Shown piece by piece: positions 7,643 to 12,981 of a stretch of DNA of 12,981 nucleotides. The stretch spans positions 1 through 12,981 of the forward strand of contig CAZIKB010000157.1 of NCBI GenBank assembly GCA_964539665.1, read 5' to 3'. Made by a program: the position numbers and the translations under genes. Position 1 is the stretch's first letter; each line of letters opens with the position of its first letter. This DNA comes from CAZIKB01 sp964539665. Lineage in GTDB: Bacteria > Zhuqueibacterota > Zhuqueibacteria > Oceanimicrobiales > Oceanimicrobiaceae. Under the pieces are notes generated by a model, which saw only the letters and a program-made list of their open reading frames with translations, did not search any database and had not been told where the DNA came from.

Positions 7643-7909
7643 ATGACACTAAATGAATATTTAAAGAAAATTTTAAAACAAATCCAAGATAGCTCCTCAG
7701 AAGCAGAAGCTATATCGGTCGTTGAAAAAGCACAAAAAGTTCTTGATGATTCTAATATTTCTGAATCATCAAAGGAGCAGTTTTGGATTGACTTATATGA
7801 GGAGTTAGGCGGTGACTACATCTTAGTCATGGAGAGTCAAGGTAGTTCAGCCTTGTCTGAGATAATTGCCGCAGCTAAAACAGTAATTGCTCAAAAACTT
7901 AAGAAGTAA
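7643..7909 (+). CDS. Small acidic hypothetical protein, first gene of cassette A
   Basis: I do not recognise this 88-aa protein. It is predicted mostly helical, with no membrane segment, cysteine or known catalytic motif. The central part is rich in acidic and serine residues (SSSEAEA, about residues 17-23), a GGDY turn lies near 56-59, and the C-terminus is a lysine-ended helix (SEIIAAAKTVIAQKLKK). A weak purine stretch (GGAATAAG) precedes the ATG. It stops four bases before the ATG of the next gene, so the two are probably translated from one message. The tight spacing suggests a partner of the membrane protein that follows, but no function can be assigned. Confidence 0.7.
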   Translation: MTLNEYLKKILKQIQDSSSEAEAISVVEKAQKVLDDSNISESSKEQFWIDLYEELGGDYILVMESQGSSALSEIIAAAKTVIAQKLKK

Positions 7910-7913
7910 AAGC

Positions 7914-8396
7914 ATGCAAACTGAAACCTATAACCTCGTGACGGTAGTAATTTACTCAGTATCAGCTGGTTTCGCATTTTTAATGCTTGGAGTGGCAATC
8001 TGGCAGCTCCACAAATTAGCTTTACAAATTGAACAGGCGGTTAAGTCCAATTCAATTAATCAATTGAATGCACTTCTTGCTATTGAGCAACAGATTGCTG
8101 ATAGGAGATTAGAACTAAGTAAAGCTGGTATCGCAGTTACTGAACTTAAAGGAAGTAATGATACTAACAAATTAGATTCTGTAAGCTTGCGCTTCAACGA
8201 GGCAAAGGAAATGTATTTAAATGGTTTAGACCGACTCTGTTTCTGTGTGATTAAGAATTTATTGCATGACGACGAGATGAGGCTTGAGTATATGGATATT
8301 ATCAAATCGGCTGTAACAGATTTCCCGGAGGATTTTAATACAGGTACTCCGTACAGGAATATAAAGAAAGTATATGAAAAATGGGCGGATAAATAA
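7914..8396 (+). CDS. Membrane-anchored coiled-coil hypothetical protein
   Basis: The 160-aa protein has one N-terminal transmembrane helix (about residues 8-31, VTVVIYSVSAGFAFLMLGVA). A helical, likely coiled-coil segment follows (about 34-75, with LNALLAIEQQIADRRLEL), then a soluble C-terminal region containing LNGLDRLCFCVIKNLL (102-117) and the closing motif YRNIKKVYEKW (147-157). I have a general impression that this C-terminal pattern recurs in an uncharacterised family of cassette and accessory-region proteins, but cannot name it. I chose the ATG at 7914, four bases after the preceding stop; a TTG at 7887 overlapping the upstream gene is less likely. It probably acts at the inner membrane with the soluble part in the cytoplasm. 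Confidence 0.72.
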   Translation: MQTETYNLVTVVIYSVSAGFAFLMLGVAIWQLHKLALQIEQAVKSNSINQLNALLAIEQQIADRRLELSKAGIAVTELKGSNDTNKLDSVSLRFNEAKEMYLNGLDRLCFCVIKNLLHDDEMRLEYMDIIKSAVTDFPEDFNTGTPYRNIKKVYEKWADK

Positions 8397-8427
8397 CACT
8401 CTAATTAATTATAGAGACAACAAAACA

Positions 8428-8646
8428 ATGAACGTTCAAAAACATTCAATAACTATATTGGGGCAGGACAGTCTCAAACCAAAGTGGCAAATTGACCTAT
8501 CCGATCCTCAAAATATAGTTCTCTACCAAGCTGACTATGAAAAGAATCGTGTTACAATTCCGAGACATGCTTTGAAAGCAATTGCTGGGGCTTTCAATAA
8601 AATATATCAGGAGTTCTCTGGATCGCACGACGAAGATAGCCAATGA
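8428..8646 (+). CDS. Small hypothetical protein, last gene of cassette A
   Basis: This 72-aa protein is not recognised. It looks like a small mixed strand/helix domain: strand-rich residues 1-45 (HSITILGQDSL, QNIVLYQAD), then a helix around 46-63 (RHALKAIAGAFNKIYQEF) and an acidic tail. I chose the ATG at 8428, 31 bases after the previous stop; an in-frame ATG at 8374 would overlap the end of the upstream gene and add 18 poorly structured residues. Its stop codon overlaps the proposed left box of the candidate attC at 8642. It completes a three-gene unit on the + strand with tight spacing, which suggests a joint function. Confidence 0.62.
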   Translation: MNVQKHSITILGQDSLKPKWQIDLSDPQNIVLYQADYEKNRVTIPRHALKAIAGAFNKIYQEFSGSHDEDSQ

Positions 8647-8769
8647 ACATTTTTGACATTAACAATTCAATACGTGGTTCTAACTCTACATTCAACCTGA
8701 TGGCTGGGTTTTAGCGAATTTTTCAAATTCAATGGGTTAAAGTTCTTTTGGTGAATAGGCACGTTCATT
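8642..8769 (+). other. Candidate degenerate attC site after cassette A
   Basis: AATGAAC (8642-8648) and GTTCATT (8763-8769) are exact reverse complements and span 128 bp, nearly the same length as the two better attC sites. The left box ends in AAC and the right box begins with GTT, as in integron sites. Inner pairing is poor: CATTAACAA near the left box pairs only partly with the segment around TTGGTGAATA, and an alternative pairing of CAATACGTG with CACGTTCATTG is possible. I regard it as a possible eroded site supported mainly by position and span. Confidence 0.38.
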
Positions 8770-8830
8770 GCTTTATACTCCCTGCCATAGGTTAATGTTT
8801 GTGTTAGCCGTATTAGAATTAATATTTTTA

Positions 8831-8836
8831 AGGAGG
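8831..8836 (+). promoter_or_regulatory. Consensus Shine-Dalgarno that fixes the lipoprotein start
   Basis: AGGAGG lies six bases before the ATG at 8843. It is the only perfect Shine-Dalgarno in the window and rules out the longer reading from an in-frame upstream start near 8768. The contrast with the SD-poor left-hand genes would fit a foreign origin. Confidence 0.8.
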
Positions 8837-8842
8837 TTTATA

Positions 8843-9553
8843 ATGATATTTAAAAACCCATTAATTTTGATTAGTACTATGGTATTAGTCCTTTGCTTTT
8901 CAATTACTTGTTCAACTGATAATAATAGTAATATTCGGAATAAACCTTACACTGACGATACTCAATCTACCGATGAAACCCAAATCTATGCTAGTTCTCG
9001 GACGTTTGTTACTTCAAAGATCAAGCCGAACAAACTAGATGTTAGTGGAAAAGAATTCCGTGTAAAGCGTAATCCAATAGGAAAAGGCTGTTTCGTATAT
9101 GACCCACGAACAAATTTTAAAGGTGTTGAGCGATATCTTGTATGGTGGGCTCCTTCCGATGACATCGCATATCCACTTAATGGTCCTAGTAAAATGGTTA
9201 CACCAGGATTAAATTGGTCTCGAGATGAAGGAGTTAAAGCACCTAATTCAAGTGATGTAGTTGAATATATTTTTAAAGGAAAACCACTGGTTGCGACTGC
9301 TTTGAGAACTCAACAATCGTTGCCTGTAAAAGATACGTTTACAGTTAAAGAATACAATATTTATAGAGAAATAATTAATACACCAATGTCAGTCTCTGAA
9401 GATCAAGCATTAAAAAATGTAGCAAATAAGTATGGAGTTACTGTGATAGAAGCAAAGAATGCTTCTAGAAAAGTTCAAGAGATTTTATTTCGAAATAAAT
9501 GGTTTGGTTCTCCAGATTCTGAAATCCGCCATGCATCCGACTGGGTGAAATAA
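8843..9553 (+). CDS. Putative exported lipoprotein of unknown function (cassette B)
   Basis: The 236-aa protein starts with a lysine-containing N-terminus and a hydrophobic stretch (about residues 6-22), ending at C23 in SITC. This is an imperfect lipobox; C18 in LVLC is an alternative. A low-complexity, Asn/Asp/Thr-rich linker follows (24-50), as is common after lipoprotein cleavage sites. The remaining part (about 55-236) is soluble and not recognised; notable segments are KGCFVYDPRTNFKGVERYLVWW and a charged C-terminal helical region ending in RHASDWVK. The probable location is the periplasmic face of a membrane. The start is set by a consensus Shine-Dalgarno. It is the only gene between the spacers at 8642-8769 and 9578-9706, consistent with a single-gene cassette. 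Confidence 0.78.
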   Translation: MIFKNPLILISTMVLVLCFSITCSTDNNSNIRNKPYTDDTQSTDETQIYASSRTFVTSKIKPNKLDVSGKEFRVKRNPIGKGCFVYDPRTNFKGVERYLVWWAPSDDIAYPLNGPSKMVTPGLNWSRDEGVKAPNSSDVVEYIFKGKPLVATALRTQQSLPVKDTFTVKEYNIYREIINTPMSVSEDQALKNVANKYGVTVIEAKNASRKVQEILFRNKWFGSPDSEIRHASDWVK

Positions 9554-9577
9554 AATTGGTATATGTTAATGTAATTC

Positions 9578-9706
9578 GGCTAACAATTGGCTGGAGCTGT
9601 CTAAAACCGCCGTATTTCAATTCAAGTTCTGCGATAAAATTGATAGTTTTGTTCGTTATATCTGTTTTGTGCAAGCGGTTTTAGCAGCTCAGACATGTCG
9701 TTATAT
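9578..9706 (+). other. attC-like recombination site after the lipoprotein gene
   Basis: The 129-bp spacer begins with GGCTAAC (9578-9584), matching the R'' box pattern ending in AAC, and ends with GTTATAT (9700-9706), an R'-like box. The inner arms GAGCTGTCTAAAACCGC (9594-9610) and GCGGTTTTAGCAGCTC (9675-9690) are reverse complements except for one extra base, the unpaired-base feature that orients attC folding. The left end, CTAACAATT, is like that of well-known mobile integron sites. Length, arm layout and position 24 bases after a stop codon all fit. The R' box is not a perfect GTTRRRY. Confidence 0.75.
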
Positions 9707-9765
9707 GGCAAGATCAATAGAATTTAATAGTAGTTTAGTGAAATTATAATTAAAGGTGTGTTAAG

Positions 9766-10563
9766 ATGAAACTTGTCGACATCAGCGTTGACACGGAAAG
9801 AGCCTTCTTCACGTGTCTGCACCTTGAAGAACCCGAGAACTTGGAGGACACAGCGCCTCTCAGGAATTGGTACGCGGAATATAAAGACAAAGGATACAAA
9901 GCCCAGGTTCTCATATTGGACGACGGCAGAATCGTGGGAAAATGTCATTACATACCCATTGAGCATTCGCCATTCATTGGCGAGAATTTGCTGGCAATCC
10001 TATGCATAACTGTCTGGCCGTACGAGCATCATATTGGCGATCAACGGGGTATGGGATATGGTCGATTCATGCTAAATCATATTGAGCAATATGCACGGTC
10101 TTCTGGATTTAATGGTGTTGTCGCTTGGGCTATGGACTGGGATTGGAATCCAGTATCATTTTATCAACATATGGGATACTCGATAGTAGATAGAGAAGAT
10201 AAAGTCGTCGTTGTCTGGAAGTCGTTTTATGAGGGTGCTGAACCACCAACACTTCTTCGTCTGGATGACACCTTTGTTGAAGGAATTGAAAAGGTGCAAG
10301 TTTTGGTGGCAGATAATCAGTGGTGTAATGGTCATGGAAAACTGATGGTAACAAGAGAAGCTATCAAGGGAATAGAACAACTTATTGAATACATCGAAGT
10401 TAATACTCCTTTTAGAAATCGGATAATTCACCTAGGGTATGTTGGTGGTGTTTTTCTAGACGGCAAAGCTTATCGTCCCTATCAACTAATAGATAAAAGT
10501 GAGGACTTGCGTGCGGAAATTATAAGCCTCTATAAACAGAAGCAACAAAAATTAAATGAGTAG
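9766..10563 (+). CDS. GNAT family N-acetyltransferase with extra C-terminal domain (cassette C)
   Basis: The N-terminal 155 residues form a GNAT domain, which transfers an acetyl group from acetyl-CoA. The acetyl-CoA-binding motif is QRGMGYG (93-99, R94/G97/G99 of RxxGxG), preceded by the strand ENLLAILCITVW, and the motif B region FYQHMGY is at 132-138. The 265-aa length is well above a plain GNAT protein. Residues about 165-265 form a second domain (KVQVLVADNQWC, then LGYVGGVFLDGKAYRPYQLI) that resembles the thioredoxin-like tail of YoaP-type acetyltransferases, but without a CxxC pair; this comparison is from memory. AAAGGTG before the ATG is a plausible ribosome-binding site. Composition is uneven: 31 of 60 bases are G or C at 9781-9840, against 19 of 60 at 10381-10440. 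The substrate is unknown. Confidence 0.85.
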   Translation: MKLVDISVDTERAFFTCLHLEEPENLEDTAPLRNWYAEYKDKGYKAQVLILDDGRIVGKCHYIPIEHSPFIGENLLAILCITVWPYEHHIGDQRGMGYGRFMLNHIEQYARSSGFNGVVAWAMDWDWNPVSFYQHMGYSIVDREDKVVVVWKSFYEGAEPPTLLRLDDTFVEGIEKVQVLVADNQWCNGHGKLMVTREAIKGIEQLIEYIEVNTPFRNRIIHLGYVGGVFLDGKAYRPYQLIDKSEDLRAEIISLYKQKQQKLNE

Positions 10564-10635
10564 AATCTGAAGCTTTCTTGAGAATTGGTTTTTTGAGATT
10601 ATTTGGTCTGGCTGTTATTTTAGAAAGGTTATATA

Positions 10636-11124
10636 ATGAAAAAAATGGATGATTTGAGTCTTTATGTTGGCGATCTTCAGGATGCATCAGCAGTGAACGA
10701 TGTTGATTGGGCAGTCGTACATGCAACTCAGACAATTCATTATAGATTATTCGGATGGAATAGAACTAATAATAAACCTGATAAAACTCATCCAAATTAT
10801 ATTTACTATGAAAAAGAGAATCGTTTATCTCTCAATTGGGTAGACGGTGCAGCTTATCTATATAATTGGAGTGGAGTTGAAATATTTAACAAAATGCTCA
10901 ATTTCATTGAAAAATGGCTACCTAAAAAAAAAGTTCTTATACACTGTGATCAGGGATATTCGCGATCTCCTGCATTGTGTTTATTATATCTAGCAAAGCG
11001 CTCTAATAGTATTAATAATGACTCATATGATGAAGCAAGAAAAGATTTTATAAAAATATTTCCAAAGTACTCACCAGGAGGAATTGGAGATTATATTAGA
11101 GAAAATTGGAAAGATATTCATTAA
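10636..11124 (+). CDS. Dual-specificity/tyrosine phosphatase-like protein (cassette C)
   Basis: The 162-aa protein carries the cysteine phosphatase signature CX5R in LIHCDQGYSRSPAL, with H103, C104 and R110, and the serine after the arginine that is usual in the family. D70 in LNWVDG is a possible general acid. These enzymes remove phosphate from protein tyrosine, serine or threonine, or from other phosphorylated molecules, through a phosphocysteine intermediate. The small size and short N-terminal half fit compact bacterial dual-specificity-like phosphatases. AGAAAGG lies about eight bases before the ATG. The gene starts 72 bases after the acetyltransferase, with no foldable spacer between them, so the two probably share one cassette and possibly one function. 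No kinase partner is nearby. Confidence 0.87.
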   Translation: MKKMDDLSLYVGDLQDASAVNDVDWAVVHATQTIHYRLFGWNRTNNKPDKTHPNYIYYEKENRLSLNWVDGAAYLYNWSGVEIFNKMLNFIEKWLPKKKVLIHCDQGYSRSPALCLLYLAKRSNSINNDSYDEARKDFIKIFPKYSPGGIGDYIRENWKDIH

Positions 11125-11233
11125 TGTAACTTCAAATGATAGTATCGCTTTCTATTAATTGCGGTCGGCTGAGTATTACAGCATTAATTTCATTAAAATT
11201 GATTCTTCACGCTTTTAATAAATTCTGTTAGAT
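11124..11233 (+). other. Candidate degenerate attC site after cassette C
   Basis: The spacer begins with ATGTAAC (11124-11130) and ends with GTTAGAT (11227-11233), a full match to the R' consensus GTTRRRY. The two boxes are complementary at six of seven positions. An inner stem pairs ATTAATTGC (11154-11162) with GCATTAAT (11181-11188), leaving one extra T. The segments between the boxes and this inner stem pair poorly, so folding support is limited. The site is 110 bp and its right box overlaps the start of the next ORF. Confidence 0.42.
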
Positions 11234-11414
11234 GAAATGTAAGTCGATTCGTTTGATTGTATTGCAGGAGTTATCCAAAGAATCACGAACCTTTTCAAGC
11301 ATAACAAACAACTTGAGCAGACGCTCCGCGCCTGCATCGGTAAAAGATGAAAACATAGCTATGCGTAGCGCTGCTCAGTTGTATCGTTATGCCGTAAATT
11401 TAAGAAGTAAATGA
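11232..11414 (+). CDS. Possible 60-aa protein overlapping the DUF2971 gene
   Basis: This short ORF starts next to the R' box of the candidate attC, and its TGA stop overlaps the ATG of the following gene as ATGA. That is the usual layout of translationally coupled genes. The protein is basic and serine/arginine-rich (for example SITNNLSRRSAPASVK, about residues 23-38) and is not recognised. No clear Shine-Dalgarno is visible before the ATG. It may be a genuine small partner, such as an antitoxin-like or leader peptide that drives expression of the next gene, or a chance ORF. The overlap is the main argument for it. Confidence 0.42.
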   Translation: MKCKSIRLIVLQELSKESRTFSSITNNLSRRSAPASVKDENIAMRSAAQLYRYAVNLRSK

Positions 11415-12148
11415 ATATTCAGTACCTTTATAAATATAGAGCGTTCGATCGCTTATCAATTCAAATATTTACCAAGACAGAATTATACTTTGCGAAAGCA
11501 GATAATTTGAATGACCCGTATGAGATTTCTTTGCCAATGACGTTTGAAGGAACGGACGAACAGATAAAAGCTAAATTGCAGTCTTTAAATATACCAGTGA
11601 CGGATGAACATGTAAGAAACGTAAAGGACAGCCAAACAAGGAAAGAATTAAAGAAACAAGCTGAAGAAAATCTTGTGGAAGCCAGAAACACAGCTGGCAT
11701 TTGTTCTTTTAGCGCAGTAAACGACGATATACTTTTATGGTCTCATTATTCAGACTGTCACAAAGGTTTCTGTCTGGAATTTGATGTGACTACGTCTTTT
11801 TTTAAAAGTCGCGAAAATGGTAAGCCTTTATATCTGCCAGTCGAATATCCAGAAATAATACCATCAAAAAGTTATTTCAAAAATACTCCGAAAGAATCGG
11901 TGCTTGCCAGTTTCTTGAATAAGTATTCTGGCTGGAGCTACGAAAAAGAATGGCGACTCTTTGGAGACCCTGGTTGTCATCGATTTGAGCCTGCGGGCTT
12001 AAAAGGTGTTATTTTCGGATACAGGATGCCAGGACATGAAAGAGAGGCAATTTGTAGACTTTTAACCAAATGGGAACATCCAGTAAAATGTTATGAAGTG
12101 CAAATTAGCTTGAAGGGTAAATTTGCCTTAAAAATTGAACCACTCTGA
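11411..12148 (+). CDS. DUF2971 family protein (cassette D)
   Basis: The 245-aa protein shows the characteristic DUF2971 pattern: LYKYRAF (6-12), FAKADNLNDPYE (27-38), CSFSAVNDDILLWSHYSD (98-115) continuing into HKGFCLEFD (117-125), WSYEKEWRL (175-183) and GVIFGYRM (199-206). The length is normal and the gene looks intact. The family has no established biochemical role that I can state with confidence; it is often seen in accessory regions, including integron cassettes and near defence genes. The invariant-looking W-H-Y and E-K-E-W-R residues suggest an enzyme active site, which is inference. It overlaps the preceding small ORF by the ATGA junction and is followed 61 bases later by a membrane protein gene, probably in the same message. 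Confidence 0.88.
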   Translation: MNIQYLYKYRAFDRLSIQIFTKTELYFAKADNLNDPYEISLPMTFEGTDEQIKAKLQSLNIPVTDEHVRNVKDSQTRKELKKQAEENLVEARNTAGICSFSAVNDDILLWSHYSDCHKGFCLEFDVTTSFFKSRENGKPLYLPVEYPEIIPSKSYFKNTPKESVLASFLNKYSGWSYEKEWRLFGDPGCHRFEPAGLKGVIFGYRMPGHEREAICRLLTKWEHPVKCYEVQISLKGKFALKIEPL

Positions 12149-12209
12149 GTTTAGCAACATCGATTTAAGTGATCAAGTTCCCCTAAAAATCATGTGATTA
12201 AGACCGACA

Positions 12210-12734
12210 ATGAACAACCAAGAAGAGCAAATTGATAAAGTGACTTTATTCCAATTTAAAAAAGAATCGCTTTTACACGCGATAACGGAGTTTAGCATCT
12301 CCAGAGACTTGTATCGCAACTACCAATGGAGGTTACGAGCTTTGTTGTTTGCACTTTCAGGAGCTTTTATAACTCTATGTATAAATTCTAAAGATTTTAA
12401 ATGTTTACCGATCAACGTCTGGCTACAGCTTTTAATTTCAGTTATTATTTTTCTTTTATTTTATCTCTTTGATGCTCATTTAAATGATCTCATCAAATCT
12501 TTAATTCGCGGGCGAGATGCTACAATCAAAAAATTAAATAAATTGTCTACAAGTTCGTACGATCGATTACAGCGTCTTAAAACCCATGAACCTGTTCGAA
12601 AAGAGGTGAAAGGTTTAAGAAACTGGTTCAAGAAACGTGCATACCCAAAAATGAAAGGAACTTGTGCATTCGATTTTTTCGTCGTATATATATTTTTCAC
12701 ATTAGTATTATTTTGCGGCTGGTTTATTCGATAA
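12210..12734 (+). CDS. Small three-helix membrane protein (cassette D)
   Basis: The 174-aa protein has three predicted transmembrane segments: about 43-59 (RALLFALSGAFITLCI region), 69-89 (VWLQLLISVIIFLLFYLFDA) and 153-173 (FDFFVVYIFFTLVLFCGWFI). An acidic, helical N-terminal segment (1-40) precedes the first, and a strongly basic loop (about 96-150, rich in K and R) lies between the second and third. The first two helices with flanking helical regions recall SLATT-like two-helix effector proteins, but that resemblance is weak and is only a guess. It follows the DUF2971 gene with no foldable spacer and precedes the attC site at 12797, so both belong to one cassette. The start has only a poor Shine-Dalgarno (AAGACC). 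Confidence 0.75.
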   Translation: MNNQEEQIDKVTLFQFKKESLLHAITEFSISRDLYRNYQWRLRALLFALSGAFITLCINSKDFKCLPINVWLQLLISVIIFLLFYLFDAHLNDLIKSLIRGRDATIKKLNKLSTSSYDRLQRLKTHEPVRKEVKGLRNWFKKRAYPKMKGTCAFDFFVVYIFFTLVLFCGWFIR

Positions 12735-12796
12735 AGATAACAATTATAAATTTGTAGATGAAATAGTTGATAAGGTAAGTTTGGATAAAAAGTTAC

Positions 12797-12927
12797 GGAT
12801 AACAAAAAACTTCACCCGAACACGGGGCACGTGCGCGATTTTCGAGTTTAGAGGTTTAGCAGAGTTAATTTTGTTTTCAAAGTATAGTGCACATTCCACC
12901 CGTGTCCGGTGAGTTTATGCGTTAGGT
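12797..12927 (+). other. attC-like recombination site at the end of cassette D
   Basis: The 131-bp spacer begins with GGATAAC (12797-12803), an R''-like box, and ends with GTTAGGT (12921-12927), a full match to the R' consensus GTTRRRY. The arms AAACTTCACCCGAACACGGG (12807-12826) and the CCCGTGTCCGGTGAGTTT segment (12899-12916) are near-perfect reverse complements, with two extra bases on the left side; these unpaired bases are diagnostic of attC folding. GCGTTAGG at the right end is the classical sequence. A further palindrome, GCACGTGC (12827-12834 region), lies near the arm. This is the strongest single piece of evidence for an integron array. Confidence 0.82.
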
Positions 12928-12981
12928 TGGTAGTGTCAAAAGTTTTATGAAAAAATGAAGAGTATTAAAGTGAGAATCAAG
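12928..12981 (+). other. Start of a further cassette, cut off by the window
   Basis: After the R' box at 12921-12927 the sequence returns to AT-rich DNA. An ATG at 12948 is followed by a frame that stops early, and ATG at 12955 begins an open frame that runs to the window end, too short to judge. The next cassette gene, if any, lies mainly outside. Confidence 0.25.

Larger units (their letters stand above)
7505..12927 (+). mobile_element. Putative integron cassette array or CALIN
   Basis: From 7643 on, all genes are small, on the + strand and mostly unfamiliar. They are grouped in one- to three-gene units separated by spacers of about 110-130 bp that can fold on themselves. Two spacers (9578-9706 and 12797-12927) fit attC architecture well and three others fit weakly. 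Gene content also suits cassettes: a GNAT acetyltransferase, a small phosphatase, a DUF2971 protein, a lipoprotein and small membrane proteins. By the direction of the R' boxes, the integrase side would be on the left, but no integrase is there. The array may therefore be a CALIN, or it may have been cut off from its platform by rearrangement. The last cassette continues beyond the window. Confidence 0.68.

Noticed and set aside
9745..9750. TATAAT as promoter of the acetyltransferase gene
   Set aside because: No convincing -35 hexamer lies at the right distance, and the implied transcript start would fall inside the ribosome-binding site.
10564..10635. Possible attC between the acetyltransferase and phosphatase genes
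   Set aside because: The gap is only 72 bases and shows no complementary arms or GTT/AAC boxes, so the two genes are treated as one unit.
12149..12209. Possible attC between the DUF2971 and membrane protein genes
   Set aside because: A GTTTAGCA string is present, but the gap is too short and lacks complementary arms.

Overview
The window reads as chromosomal DNA of a moderately AT-rich, free-living bacterium that I cannot place with confidence. Several left-hand genes lack a clear Shine-Dalgarno sequence. SpoIIE-type phosphatases with sensory N-termini, an AGCS symporter and a J-domain/PilZ protein together recall FCB-group or other deep-branching Gram-negative lineages, but that is a guess from gene content. 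No rRNA, tRNA, CRISPR array, transposase or integrase was seen.

Left part (1-7230): ordinary, well-spaced genes, all on the + strand. A response regulator fused to a PP2C/SpoIIE serine phosphatase (362-1588) is followed by an alanine/glycine:cation symporter (1772-3229) that ends at a textbook intrinsic terminator. Next come a second SpoIIE phosphatase with a GAF-like N-terminus (3345-4550), a J-domain/zinc-ribbon/PilZ fusion (4688-5377) and a B12-binding-type radical SAM enzyme (5611-7230). These look like signalling and metabolic functions. No partner kinase, anti-sigma factor or STAS protein of the phosphatases lies in the window.

Boundary (7231-7642): about 400 bases without a convincing gene, containing a perfect 28-bp palindrome, an 18-bp direct repeat and nested inverted repeats resembling an eroded attC site.

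Right part (7643-12981): small, mostly unrecognised genes, all on the + strand, separated by long imperfect palindromes. Two of these (9578-9706 and 12797-12927) have the layout of integron attC recombination sites: 129 and 131 bp, outer boxes ending in AAC and starting with GTT, and mismatched inner arms with extra unpaired bases. Three further spacers (7505-7625, 8642-8769, 11124-11233) are weaker candidates. I read this as an integron cassette array or a CALIN (cluster of attC sites lacking an integrase), because no intI lies on the left side where it would be expected.

Inferred cassettes: A, three small genes (88, 160 and 72 aa) including a membrane-anchored coiled-coil protein; B, a putative lipoprotein; C, a GNAT acetyltransferase with an extra C-terminal domain plus a dual-specificity-type phosphatase; D, a 60-aa ORF overlapping a DUF2971 gene, followed by a three-helix membrane protein. 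Multi-gene cassettes of unknown function are the most promising place for an undescribed system, with D the best candidate for a compact defence or toxin-like module. That functional suggestion is inference only.
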